NCBI GenBank assembly: GCA_002786025.1 | Contig: NHNW01000001.1 | Span: forward strand, 310,001 to 374,000 | DNA length: 64,000 nt | Source of the DNA: Zasmidium citrigriseum | Taxonomy: Eukaryota > Ascomycota > Dothideomycetes > Mycosphaerellales > Mycosphaerellaceae | Direction of reading: 5' to 3' | Part shown: piece by piece, positions 53,561 through 64,000 of the stretch | How the letters are laid out: each line of letters starts with the position of its first letter | How positions within the stretch are numbered: position 1 is the stretch's first letter | Translations under genes and position numbers: made by a program | Notes under the pieces: model-generated | The model's input: the letters and a program-made list of their open reading frames with translations, nothing else | What the model was told of the DNA's origin: nothing | Database searches by the model: none

Positions 53561-55202
53561 TCAATCTTCGAAGTCAAACATGTAGCCCTCAAGCTCCTTC
53601 TTCCAGTACCGCACCTTGGCGTTCATGCTGCCGGTCTTGCACCAGCATCCACGAATCGGGCATCCGGCTTGGTAGTGGGCCATCGTGCCATATGCAGAGT
53701 TTGCACAGGGTTGAGTACATTCGCATGGAGGTGGTCTGGTACGAAGTCAGCATTCGAACATCATTCAGTCTTAACATCATGACTTACCCTCTCGTAGCAC
53801 GGATTGCCTCCTTAGCCTCAGTGATGTCGTGATGCACTCCATTCTTCTCGTCCTTGAGGATGAGGTCCCACTTCAACTTCGTGCTAGTCTTGATCGCACC
53901 CTCGAGCTTGATTTCCGGAATGTGCTGGATGTACTCTTTGGCGAAGGTTAGGATCCAGTCCACGAGGGTCTTCTGGCATGAGGTTGCAAAGCCGTCTATG
54001 TCACGGTTGCCGTTCCAGTCTTGGAACCACTGGTGCTGGTTGAACTCTCCGGTATAGCCCCATGGATCGTACCGCATAGCGTCGAATGGAGACTGGAAGC
54101 GCAGGGTGAGAGACTTGACGTGTGGCAGGTCGCGGAATCGGGCAGGGAGGTCAAGCTCGGTTACTGTCTTGAAGATCGGCTTGCGATGGAAGTCCTTGTA
54201 GTATACCGGGAAGGGGTGGATGTCGATGAGGAAGAACTTGATGAAGTCGTCGTGGGAAAAGTCGAGCTCAACCTTGGCGAGATTGTTGTACTTGGTCGGG
54301 TCTCCGAGCTTTTTCATGTAGTTGTTGACGGAGTAAAAGTCACCAAAGCACTTAGTCGTCTCGATGTCAAGGTATCGCTCGACTTCTTGCTTCAGCTGTC
54401 GACAGGTAGCGGTGATCTTCAAGTCAGGCGCAGGGACGATCTTGTGGAGAGGGTCGTATGGTCGTAGTTTCATCCAGCCGCTTTCATCGCTTCTCGAGCC
54501 AGTGCCATACGGCTTGGTGTCGTCGCTGTAAGTGATGGGGTAAATATCTTGAGGAAGGAGTTGCCCGTAGAAAGCGTCACGAAGCTCAGCAGGAAGGCCC
54601 ATGATGTTGAAAGACTTGCCATTCTTATCCCACCAGGCCTGCTGCTGCTCGATACCCTTCCCGCCGCGGCGAATCTGACCCTTTGGAGTCTCGAGTCCTT
54701 CAAGATACTTCTCGAACAGCTTCCACTCGCCGCTGACGAGGCACTTGAGGATGTTGATGCGACCTTTTGGATGCCTGCCGCGCACGAGCTTGAGCTTGAC
54801 CATGTGCACATCCTTGCGACGGACCAGAGCAAGTGTCGTAATCTTGGACTCGGTCTTGTCGTACTGCGTCGGCTCGTTGACGAGAGCCTCGACTCGGAGC
54901 GGGTCGGTGAAGTGAGCCAGGCTCTGGCGATTGTAGGCGACAAGGGCGTTGCGGGCCTTGGTGAAGACGAAGTCGTGCTTGTGTGGCCGAGCAAAGGAAT
55001 GCGGCTTGGCCTCGACATGCTTAGCAGGCTCCTTGGACTGTGAGGCCTCGGCCGACGGCATTGAGCTGTCGGGCTGATCGGCCTTGCTGCCCTTAGAAGA
55101 TCGCTGCATTTTCTTCTGGCTCCGACCCGAGGCAACAGTCTGCTGGTCGGGCATGTTGATGGCCTCGGGCTTGTCGGAGGGTTTGTTTGAGCGACGGCCC
55201 AT
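53561..55202 (-). CDS. Unknown protein with Cys-rich C-terminal tail
   Basis: Exons 55202-53788 and 53735-53561 give 529 aa from the first ATG of the frame. Residues 1-75 are basic and disordered (MGRRSNKPSDKPEAIN, QKKMQRSSKGSK). A globular middle includes FNIMGLPAELRDAFYGQLLPQ, similar in style to the start of fungal F-box-like/2EXR proteins, and ELDLPARFRDLPHVKSLTLRF. The second exon supplies a compact cysteine-rich end (PPCECTQPC, then AGCPIRGCWCKTG) and the terminal ELEGYMFDFED. The tail could bind zinc. I cannot assign a function. The frame stays open upstream to ~55391 without another ATG. Confidence 0.7.
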
Positions 55203-56031
55203 TTTGACCGTGGCTTGGATGTTATGGTAGGTCCTGGTAGCGAAGGATGCTGCGAGGCGTCGGTGACTGATGGGGGTTCGAAGTCGAGATTCGGATTTTG
55301 GAAGAGTTGTTGAAGTTCGGAGGAGGTCGTGGGAGAGCGGCGTAGTTATAGGGCGGTGCACGGGCCTCCATGCCGGCGCTAGCGCGGGCACTCGGGCAAG
55401 TGAATATACGAAGCGAGCATGTGAAGCTTATACCAGACCGTGATAGACGTTCGTACAGAGTCTGAATCGCGTCCATCTTTGAAATGTCCTATAAGATGGT
55501 CTTTTAGCTGATGCCAACGCAACGACATGCTTTTTAGACTACTTGTCGGCAGGGATCGCTTGCTGCCTCGCAAACAAGTCTTTGTACTGCTGCTTGATAG
55601 TACGTACAGGGATTGGACACTTACCAATTTGCAGATAAATTGACTCTCGAGTTAGCCTTTGCCGGGTTTCTGGTGACATTCCGCCTCGAGGCCGACCGCT
55701 GATATCGAGGCTAAAAGATGAAGCCTACATGCAAGACAGCATTGGCCGACCAGACATCAGCTGTGGAGCAGTCGCACAAGCCTTATTTTCCAAGATCTGG
55801 CCACCGCGCATGAACTATCTGGATGTATAGTCGAGGTCTCCCGATCAGGCAGTACTTGAATAGCTGCGGCACGCACCGAACACTGAACCCGCGTGTAGCA
55901 TTGTAACGATACGAGCGTAGCTACGGCCGTCAGCTTGGCATTGAGGCACAGTACTTCAGCTCGCCAGTTCTTTGACACTGAAAAGCTCAGGCAGTGCTCA
56001 GTGGCACTTCAAGTAGAAGTTTTCGTTCATA
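55203..56031. other. Intergenic, divergent starts
   Basis: 829 bp containing the promoter of the Cys-tailed gene and possibly that of the small membrane protein. No other coding unit supported. Confidence 0.4.
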
Positions 56032-56396
56032 ATGCCTTACTCATGGCCACAGTTGCTGCATCAAGCTGCCGCCACGATCCATGTCGTGGTAGGCTTCGGC
56101 CATATCGTGAGTGTACCTGTCGTCTTTTGGAGACTCCTGAAGAGCTTCGTTGACTTGAGCATCCTGTTCAAGGCCATGGGACACTCCACAGTCTATCCGA
56201 CTCTGGCCCGCCTGCCGACCAACGAGTTCAAGCTCGTCAGTGGCCGTGTCGGAGCTCGTTCATGCTGGAACCTCACCACGACAGTGCTGTTCGTCGTTGG
56301 TGAGCCATCCCTTCCAGACTCGATACTAGATGTGTCTTTAATGACTGTTGATAATGAGCAGCCATCTTGCACTTGAAACAAGCTCGACTTGGATAG
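56032..56396 (+). CDS. Small predicted membrane protein
   Basis: Exons 56032-56299 and 56362-56396 (62-nt intron, GTGAGC donor, GAGCAG acceptor) give 100 aa. Two hydrophobic stretches are seen: AATIHVVVGFGHIVSVPVVFW (~13-33) and WNLTTTVLFVVAILHL (~79-94). Splicing extends the second helix, which supports the intron. No family recognised; alone among larger genes, it could also be a chance ORF. Confidence 0.4.
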
Positions 56397-56996
56397 TCGC
56401 AGTCTTACGAGGAGACCGTGGCATTGGCCGGCTTGTCGATGCATTTCATGTGGAATGGAATACAATATGTTCGAATCGGTGAAAAGCCTGCCGGACCACT
56501 ACTGATTTTGTCTTCTGCGCTCGGTATGGCCGCCATCGTGGCAGATAAGTTTACAGGGTATTGAACCAAAGCAAGCACGTTGGTGCATCGTGGGGGTAGG
56601 GCAATCTTGGTGAGGTTCAAATGGGATAAGATGGGTTGGGTCGATGAAGATGCAACCGTGAAGCAAGTTCGTTCAAGCGGCCCAGCTCTGGTCGTGACTT
56701 CCATAATTCCCGCAAGATGTTCCTGACTGATGAACGAGCAATTCGCTGATATCCTCTCAATATATCCCTGAACGATGTATCCATGATTTCCGAACTTGGC
56801 GAATCTCACAATCTATGTACTATCGCAATCCGCCTCGCATGTGAGGGTTGACTGAATAAAATTGCCTCCTGCTACGGAAAGTATTGAGAACTCACCAGTC
56901 TATGTTGCAGTGCAAGTTGGTGCATCTCTTCGAGGTTGCTCAAGAGAAGCCCCAATCGTCCTCCTCATCGGCCCATGGCTCCGGCGCCTCCAAACA
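56397..56996. other. Intergenic
   Basis: 600 bp. A minus-strand ORF (56405-56809) has no recognisable content. It lies 3' of both flanking genes. Confidence 0.4.
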
Positions 56997-58124
56997 TCAC
57001 GGATTCTCAGCCAGAAAGACCTGCAAACAATGCTCGCAAAACCCAAATCTGCAATCGCTGTTGAATCCTCCAGCCTGACGAAACCCTTCAAGACACAGTC
57101 CGTTCAATGGAGGGATCGCAAAATTAGCGATACCGGCAAAAGTGCGTGTCCTCGCTTGTATCTCAGCAAGCCTGTGATAGATACAAGTGTTTGAGCAAAG
57201 GTCGTAGCGTCGGTCTCGCCCGAAGGGGAAGTCAGGCAGGATGTTCAGGCGATCGATGACTGTGCGAAGGGACTCACGGGACATCCATTCTTGGTGGAGG
57301 CCGTTGTCGTCCAAGAGCCGGAGGAGGTCGAATGTGATCAGCTCGAGGATGTGACAGTCGGCTTGACAGGAGTATTCATCCTTCAAGTCTTCACGGGCAC
57401 GGACGAGATCATCCACCAGTTGAAGTAGTGACATCCCGATGTCGTGGAATTCGGTGTCTGTGGCTCGCTGTAGGCCATCTGTGATGATCGTCAGTCTCGC
57501 ATCAGCTTGAAATCGTTACCCAGTGCCGAACTTACTCAGTGTTTCGGCGAACATGCTGTCGTCTTCGAGCCCACATAGCTTTATCGCCCAATCTATATCC
57601 CCTTGTGAGATGTGCGTTGAGCCACTGCTGCTCATCACGATGTCGTAACTGAGCTCGCTGAACTCTTGTGATAAACCGAAGTAATACGCAGCCATGAGAA
57701 GCTTGCATAGCCTCCAAGTCGCTGTCGTATTCTTGAGCTCCTCGATCCACGCCACACTGGCCGCCTTCATAGCCTCAGTGCAGAAGTACTTCTCAGCCAG
57801 CTTAGCGACCTGTATCAACAGATCCTCGTTGACCGTCCAGGGCACCGGAGCTTGATGTAGAACCATCAACATGACCACCAAAGGCTTCCAATAGTCATCA
57901 TGTAGAGGTACCTCGACTGCGGCATGCTTACGAAGCTGATTTCCTTCCTTGAAATCAGGACCAAGCATAGCGCAAAACATTGTTGACTGGGCTGTGAGCA
58001 CAGATGAGCACACACGGATCTTCCAGGTAAAGTAGTTGGCGCAGACGAGGATGACGTCTCCGTTGGAGTCGATGTCGACTTGCCTTACGGTCCCTCTAGA
58101 AGATCGGGGCGGGATGTGAGCCAT
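56997..58124 (-). CDS. BTB/POZ domain protein, tandem copy A
   Basis: Exons 58124-57536 and 57478-56997 (57-nt intron, GTAAGT donor, ATCACAG acceptor) give 356 aa. The BTB domain lies at ~15-130: VDIDSNGDVILVCANYFTWKIRVCSSVLTAQSTMFCAMLGPDFKEGNQL, VEVPLHDDYWKPLVVMLMVLH, IQVAKLAEKYFCTEAM. A helical C-terminal half contains DFPFGRDRRYDLCSNTCIYHRLAEIQ and ends CRFGFCEHCLQVF. Such BTB-only proteins are numerous in fungal genomes; some BTB proteins are Cullin-3 adaptors, but that is not shown here. Close paralogue of the next gene. Confidence 0.82.
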
Positions 58125-58604
58125 GTCTTTTTCATCGATCGTAACAGAACGAAGGACTTGTGCCCATCGGTGAGCATGCGATTCGGTACTTTATAGAATA
58201 GGTATTTCAGTACAGATGAATGCGCTCATATTCTATGCTCATGTCGAAGGACAGAGAATACGCCGCAAGCTTCGTACCTGCACGATTGGGTTCCAGAACT
58301 TCCTGCCAGACCGACGACTGTTCCAACACCTATGGAGGGCTAGTACACTTGAGCTGGTCGCGCTTCTTCAGGAGACTCTCATGCTATCTTGTGACGGGCT
58401 GCTGTTTTGGATTGAGTTAGCAAGGAGTCCCGAACACAGTTTTTTACAAGATCGAACATACCGTCTTCCTCTCGACCCAGTCCTTACGATGGTGCGATCT
58501 GATCTATACGAATCGTCAGAAGCATCAAGAGCATGATAAATTCATGCTTATGTGGACCATGCAGTAGGTCTTTGGCCTTTCCACTTGCATTTCAGCAATT
58601 GCTC
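58125..58604. other. Intergenic between BTB copies
   Basis: 480 bp; promoter of copy A and 3' end of copy B. The plus-strand ORF here (58216-58536) has no recognisable content. Confidence 0.45.
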
Positions 58605-59811
58605 CTAGCTTTGGCAAAAGTCTCGACTACCGCATCTCCCGCATTTTGCGAGACCGTTGGCGAACCCATACCAATCGCCGTGTGAAAGATAGCCTTCAAA
58701 GTCGAGGATTTTCTTGGGTGGTGTCTGCTCCTTCGCGATGTCAACGAACTTGCCGCGCTGCATTTTCGCGAGCTCGTGGAAGACACATCCGTCTGAGCAG
58801 GGCTCGTAGCGGTCGGAAAAGGGAAAGTCGGGAATCTTGGCCAGAGCACGAAGGACTTTGTGAAGCTGGTGGTGCTCGACGATTTCCGGGTCGAGCAAGT
58901 TGGAGCGAATCAGGGCAAGGAGCTCGTACGTGGCGACTTCTGCAACGTGACAGGAAGAGCTGCACGTGGCGCTCAGATAGATCTCCCGAGCGCGTGCAAA
59001 TGTATCCTTGGTCTCCTTGATGAATGAGCAAATGAGCTCATACCGTTTCTGCTTGTGCTGTTGCAGAAGCTCTGTGTCGCAGAGGTCAGCATCGTGTAGG
59101 GCCAAAAGGATGATGAGTTCATACTGAGCGCCACTGCACAGCCAGAGTCTGTCTCCACACCATCCGTCATGTACTCGTTGTCGAGTTCGAAGAGGCCATT
59201 GCTATTCATGACCATTATGCGGCTGATCTTGTTGAATTCTTCCACCATGTGCAAACGGAAATAAGAGGTCAGCAAATGACCAAGGATTTCCCATGTCCCT
59301 ATGCCTTCCAAGCTTTTGATCCAGATGCGTGCCACAAATTCGACCTTGGGTATGCACAGATACTTGTCTGCAAGCTGAAGCATGTCGGCCAGCTCGCGTG
59401 AGTCGACTTTCTCAGGAATTGAGGCAAGATGAAGCACTCTCAGCATAACAGCCAGTCCCAGGGGGTCATCATCTGGTAGTGGGATCTCTACCTCCGAGTT
59501 AGCTCGGAGCTGATTGCCCTCTTTGAAGTGTGGGCCAAGCAGCGCCTTAAACACAGGAGACATCGCCATCAGCACCTCTGAGGAAGCACGAATAGTGTAT
59601 CTAGCTTGCAATCAGTAATCTGAGTGGCTCGCCGAACACACATATGCACTCACGGCGTCTTTTCTATCCTGTCTTCGTCCCAGTGTGTCCGCTTCTTCAG
59701 CTTTTGCGCTCGAGTGCATGTGAACACAACGTCGCCGTTCGGATCAATGTCGACCAACTCGTTCGGGAAGGTTATCTCCGCCATGTCGTCCGAGACTGTA
59801 GTGTCCGCCAT
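58605..59811 (-). CDS. BTB/POZ domain protein, tandem copy B
   Basis: Exons 59811-59654, 59600-59125 and 59071-58605 give 366 aa. The order of blocks matches copy A: VDIDPNGDVVFTCTRAQ, PYTIRASSEVLMAMSPVFKALLGPHFKEGNQL, VEIPLPDDDPLGLAVMLRVLHLASIP, LADKYLCIPKVEFVARIW, then IPDFPFSDRYEPCSDGCVFHELAKMQ and CGRCGSRDFCQ. Copy B has an additional intron inside the BTB domain. The last intron is at the equivalent place in both copies. Sequence is well diverged, so the duplication is old. Role unknown. Confidence 0.8.
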
Positions 59812-60280
59812 AGCGATGGCGTGATGTCGAGGTCGCCGGTGGAGGTGCGTGATGCTGGCAAGGGGAGATTGAGCGGAGAACTCAGAGAAGGCGCTTGTTG
59901 TGCGGCGGGGCGGTCAAGCCGCTAACCTCGTTAACTGCACGTGAAAGCACGTGCAAACAGTGAATGAAGGCAGGAGCGTTCACACAGCTTCCCGATAATT
60001 CCTTGCAAGCTACATCAATGCCAAACTGATCGAACTCATCAAATAAGTTGAGGATTTCGAATGGTGGTCTTGTCAGCATCATCTGTCACGTTGATAATTT
60101 CTACAAACCTATACCCCAGGGTATCATGCCCGAGTGCCCATCCCAATGCATCGCTGCTCGTCGCTCATGCAAATCCCTCTACCCAAAACGCCACGCCCAA
60201 GTAAACACAGATCTCGTCGCACCGTATTGTCCCGTTCTGTGATCGAAAAAAAGTAGCATCCAAGAAGTATTCGTATCAGC
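59812..60280. other. Intergenic
   Basis: 469 bp between the BTB copy B start and the 3' end of the histidine-kinase gene. No feature seen. Confidence 0.45.
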
Positions 60281-63154
60281 TCATCGCATCGGAAGCTCCG
60301 CCCGCTTCTTAGAAGCAATCTCAGTGATCTTAGCAACCTAGAAAACACCCACGTAAGAAGCTGAACAAAACACATCCCATAATGAAGTAAAGATAAATCT
60401 ACGTCGCCAACGCCCAAAGCTTACTTACCAAGTCCTCGATTTTGTACGGCTTGCTGATGACATCGTCCATGCCGCTCTCCAGCATCTCGTCCTGCTGCGC
60501 GCCGCGCACGTTGGCCGTGACACCGAGGATGGGGATTCGTTCGAGGTTGCCATCTTTCTCGAATTGGCGGATCGCTCGTGCAGCGGCGTTACCGTCCAGT
60601 TTGGGCATCTCTTTGTCCATGAGGATTACGTCGAAGGCGGCCTTGTCGCCGGAGGAGGGACGGGGTGCGTTTTTGGCGGCTTCGACGGCTTCTTCGCCGT
60701 TGTTGGCTGTGGTGACGTTGAAGCCTTTTGCTTCGAGTTTGCGGTAGACGATTTTTTGGTTGATGATGCTTTTGATGGTTAGCCTTCACCCAGAACCCCA
60801 CGAGCCTTTGCAACTTACTTGTCTTCCACCAGAAGCACATGTGCTCTGGACCCTGATTTGTTGAAACTCGTGACCATGCGGTTTGGCTCCTCGACACCAG
60901 GAGAATCTGGGGTGCCGACATTCAATGACACCCTCTTTTCGCTCTCTCGAGTATTGGGCGCAGGTCGCATGGCTCGCTCGTACTCATCCCGCTTGTCCTC
61001 ATGCCCGTTCTCGCTGGTGGGCGATCGTATGCTGTCGATCTGTTCTCGCTTGGAGTAAGCGCGTTGAGGAGAGCGAGGTTTTTCTTTGCCACCAGGCGTC
61101 CACTCGAAAGGCTCCTTCGAGTTCATGTCTTCCGGCTCGTCTTTGCGCAGGTCTTGAATCTTACCGCGCATCTTCTCCTCGCCCTCTTCTTCCTCTGCCT
61201 CTTGTGCTTCCTCGTCCTCGGCATCGTGGGGTCCCTCGTAACGGCGGGCTTTGAAGAAGAAGGCGAATGTGCTGCCTACGCCCTCTTTAGAAGCCACGCC
61301 GATCTCTCCGCCATGCAAATGACAGATTTTCCTGCTAATGTTGAGTCCTAGACCGGATCCTCCATACACTTCTTCGGTCTTTGGCGTTGCTTGGCGGAAG
61401 CGCTCGAAAAGACGCTTTTGCCCTTCATCGCTGATGCCGATTCTAAGGAAAGGTCAGCTTTACTGAAAGACCCGCCCTGATGGACGATACTCACCCAGTA
61501 TCTTGCACAGCCACCGTGATATAGACTGGCTCTCCACTTCCCCATTCATCGGAGTTGGTGGCATCCATCCTGTACGCCACCGAGTCGCTCTCGAAAAAGA
61601 CGACATCGGAAGGATATGAATTCGGTCTTTCTTTACTGGCGCCGATGTAGCAGTGGACTGACTTCTCACCTTGAGCATGATGAGTGAACTTGATGGCGTT
61701 TGTGATCTACGCAACGTTAGCCAATGGTTTGATCAAAGACGATGAGATGGACATACTAGGTTGATGAGCACCTGGGATACGCGGGCAATGTCGGCCAAGA
61801 CCCAGTCGACCTTCAACTGCTTATATGAGTCATCGACGGTGGTACCAAAGCCCAGATGCTCTTTCCGGAATTCGTGCTGGAACATCTTCAGGGTGTTGGC
61901 TAATTGACGACTGGGCTGGGAAGGCTTCGGAACTAGTGATAGTAGTGATGCATCCAGTTTGCTGAAACTCAATACATCATCCACGATATTCTTCTGATGG
62001 GTGACACAAAGATGAATCGTCTCGACGGCTTCTCGGATTATGTTGACGTCGACGCCCTCAATCTGCTTGTCTTTGACGGCGTCGGTGATTTCCTCTGCGC
62101 AGTGGAGAACAGCGGAAAGCGGGTTTCGGATCTCGTGCGAAATCATGTCGATGAAGCGCTCTTGCTGTTCTTTTCGCTCTCGAGCTTGCTTTGCTGCCTC
62201 TCTTTCGGCGATTTCGGCAGACTTTTCAGATGTGATGTCCACGATGCTGCAGATGAAACCCCCGTACTCTCGTAGACTGACATGTTGCAGGTTTTCGTCC
62301 CCCAGAGGCGTTAGCAACAGCAGTCGCCACGGGTGTTTCTCGCCCATGGCTCTGAACTCAGTCCGGAGCTGCCTTTGAGATTTGAAGGCGTCTTGATAGG
62401 CTTGCATTACTCGATCGTAGTCGTCTGGATGAATACTCTGGGGCCAGCTTGTGAAGGACTTGTCGCCACTGCGATGAGTGGTGAGGTCGTAGAAGTGTTG
62501 ATTGACGAAGACGGCTTGAGCGTTGTGATCTAGAATGGCCAATCCAGAGGGTAGCATTTCTGCAAAGCGTCGGAAGAAGGGGTGCTCATCGATTGGAGCA
62601 TTGTCTACAGCTTTGGCGATATCGTCTGGGACATGTCGTTCGCTACCGCCATATTCGGCGCTACTACCACCGCCTGCCAGCTGCAAGGATTGATACAGCA
62701 TCGGCTTCGGTAGAAGCTGAACAAGGATGCCTTCTGCATGGTTCTGACCTGGGGTCACCAGAGGACTGAGAATGGCACTTGAGGCCTGCTTGAGGGCCAA
62801 GACTTTTTCCTGGATCAGATCGCGGCTCTGGATTTCTTTTGGGATCCTTCTTGTGGCCACACTCCGGAAGATCTGAATGATTGTGGGCGAGAGTGAGTCC
62901 TTTTGGGGTTGACCCTGGCCATGGATTCCAGCCGCATCATCCCAGGCTTGGTTGTGTAGCAGAATGTACTCGTCGCCCCAGAGCACGGCAGCGGGATAGG
63001 GCAGATTCGATACAGTCAAGACGTGCCCTTTGAGGGATTCTGGCCAGTTGTTGACGGGGCCCAGTTTGCACTTTTGCCAGTCCTTGTGGTCGCCTGGCAG
63101 CGGGGGGTTGAAGTCGGCGGGCACAGCATCGGCGGACGGGGAGGCGTCTTTCAT
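60281..63154 (-). CDS. Hybrid histidine kinase (PAS, HisKA, HATPase, REC)
   Basis: Exons 63154-61757, 61706-61495, 61442-60819, 60768-60429 and 60337-60281 give 876 aa. A PAS-like N-terminal region (LPYPAAVLWGDEYILLHNQAWDDAAG) and a second PAS (~200-310, LDHNAQAVFVNQHFYDLT) precede the H-box SHEIRNPLSAV with phospho-His340. The N-box ITNAIKFT starts at 467, then G-boxes DTGIGIS and GGSGLGLNIS. A ~180-residue charged linker leads to the receiver: acidic pocket EDN at ~743-745, phospho-acceptor Asp796 (DVILMDKEMPKLDG), and SKPYK. No membrane segment, so a cytosolic sensor feeding an Ypd1-type relay is expected. The final 19-codon exon replaces an intron-encoded stop. Confidence 0.9.
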
Positions 63155-63555
63155 CGCTTTTCACATGCCATGCGCGTCGGTTAGGGATCCAGGCGAGTGT
63201 GAGGTTATCGGGCGCTTTGGGCAGATCTTTGCTGGGAGGATGTTCGGTTGATTGTTGCATCTTTGTCAAGCCACGTTCCAAGGTCGCAGCGATTTCGATT
63301 TTCGATGACGTTCCGTGAGCTCACGCCACGCCCACACCCGCGTGCACGCGACCAGCTGGCTATTTTCATTGTTGACGACTGCACATTCCTCCTCAATCCA
63401 TCAAACCCGCATTCAATAATTCATCATCAAACCTCTCCTTACCACCATTCATTCCTCGCCGTCGCATGATATACTGGATATTGGCCAAGACGCGACCATG
63501 ACACAACCGACGCCACTACCACCTGTCAACATGTGAAAAACGCCACCAAGACGCC
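63155..63555. other. Intergenic between tandem minus-strand genes
   Basis: 401 bp with the histidine-kinase promoter. Pyrimidine-rich tracts on the minus strand are limited. No other feature seen. Confidence 0.45.
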
Positions 63556-64000
63556 TCATTCAGGAACAGGGACGTCGACAGCATTCATCGCAATGCACAA
63601 GTACGAATAAAATCCGATATAGTGCACCAGCGCCAGCGTGCCATCTTGGCCGAACGCCGCCACGCATCTATCCCAATACTCCTTCGGCAGAGGACCAGGA
63701 GTGCTGCAGAGCCGTGTCGCGACATCATACGCCAGAGCGCAATTCTCGTTCAGGTCTTCAGGTCTGCGGTCCTGCTTGATGGAGTCGATTTGGCTCTGGC
63801 TAAGCACTCCCGCCTTGCTCGCGATGTTCTCGTGGGCGTATAGCTCGTACGGCGCCTGAAAGTGTCCGCCGCAGGCCAGGATCGCGGTCTCTTTCACGTC
63901 GGTCGGCAGAGGCAGTTCGCCAATCGAGTATATCAGCTCCATGCCCAGCTTGCCGGTTTTCGGAGCTGCCATCATGAGCGGGTAGGGACCGACCCAAGCG
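63556..64000 (-). CDS. AhpD-like / CMD-fold protein, 5' end outside window
   Basis: The frame runs off the right edge; 147 codons plus stop are visible (AWVGPYPLMMAAPKTG at the edge). Blocks match the gene at 14126: LPTDVKETAILACGGHFQAPYELYAHENIASKAGVLSQSQ, CALAYDVATRLCSTPGPLPKEYWDRCVAAFG, TLALVHYIGFYSYLCIAMNAVDVPVPE. The AhpD CxxC pair is absent (GGHFQAPYELYAHE). Relationship to the other copy is paralogous but distant. Whether more exons exist upstream cannot be seen. Confidence 0.78.
   Translation of the reverse strand, partial: AWVGPYPLMMAAPKTGKLGMELIYSIGELPLPTDVKETAILACGGHFQAPYELYAHENIASKAGVLSQSQIDSIKQDRRPEDLNENCALAYDVATRLCSTPGPLPKEYWDRCVAAFGQDGTLALVHYIGFYSYLCIAMNAVDVPVPE

Overview
The window is nuclear DNA of a filamentous ascomycete (Pezizomycotina), most likely a dothideomycete. 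The evidence is short GT-AG introns of about 45-85 nt with GTAAGT/GTATGT donors and CTAAC branch sites, dense genes on both strands, and many typical families (Zn2Cys6 regulator, AA9 LPMO, BTB-only proteins, hybrid histidine kinase, fungal MACPF proteins). The first ~1.85 kb carries the footprint of repeat-induced point mutation (RIP). I cannot name the species. Gene models below were spliced by hand; most coding lengths close in frame.

Layout. 1-1850: RIP-mutated repeat DNA with a wrecked histone H3-like gene. 2.4-5.4 kb: small coiled-coil nuclear protein and the Mid1 calcium-channel subunit. 5.9-9.8 kb: O-methyltransferase divergent from an APC/LAT amino-acid transporter. 10-18 kb: CaaX-box protein, small NTF2-like protein, mitochondrial GTP/GDP carrier (GGC1), AhpD/carboxymuconolactone-decarboxylase-like protein, Mediator subunit 6, and an SDR lacking two catalytic residues. 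18.4-22 kb: Zn2Cys6 regulator and a six-exon SnoaL-like protein. 22.4-26.8 kb: three tandem paralogues resembling fungal transcription-factor C-terminal domains without a zinc finger. 26.9-30.7 kb: small disordered protein, bifunctional PABA synthase, tiny proline-rich membrane protein. 30.7-37.4 kb: gene-poor, holding a degenerate ~190-bp tandem array. 37.4-40.8 kb: housekeeping block (Sec22, ASXH/DEUBAD protein, Elongator subunit Elp5). 41.1-49.2 kb: an unrecognised gene convergent on a MACPF gene, which is divergent from a second MACPF-like gene. 49.6-52.6 kb: U4/U6.U5 snRNP 27-kDa protein, a MITE-like element, and a secreted AA9 LPMO. 52.7-64 kb: aldo-keto reductase relic, Cys-tailed unknown protein, small membrane protein, two tandem BTB proteins, hybrid histidine kinase, and a second AhpD-like gene cut by the window edge.

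Most genes are independent housekeeping or accessory loci, not one pathway. The most system-like arrangement is the 41-49 kb locus: two different proteins each carry the MACPF spacing signature (aromatic-Gly-x-x-Phe-x6-Gly-Gly) and are transcribed divergently from a ~670-bp shared region. The other notable item is the H3-like open frame at 370-909, whose stops are all TAA/TAG of the kind RIP makes.
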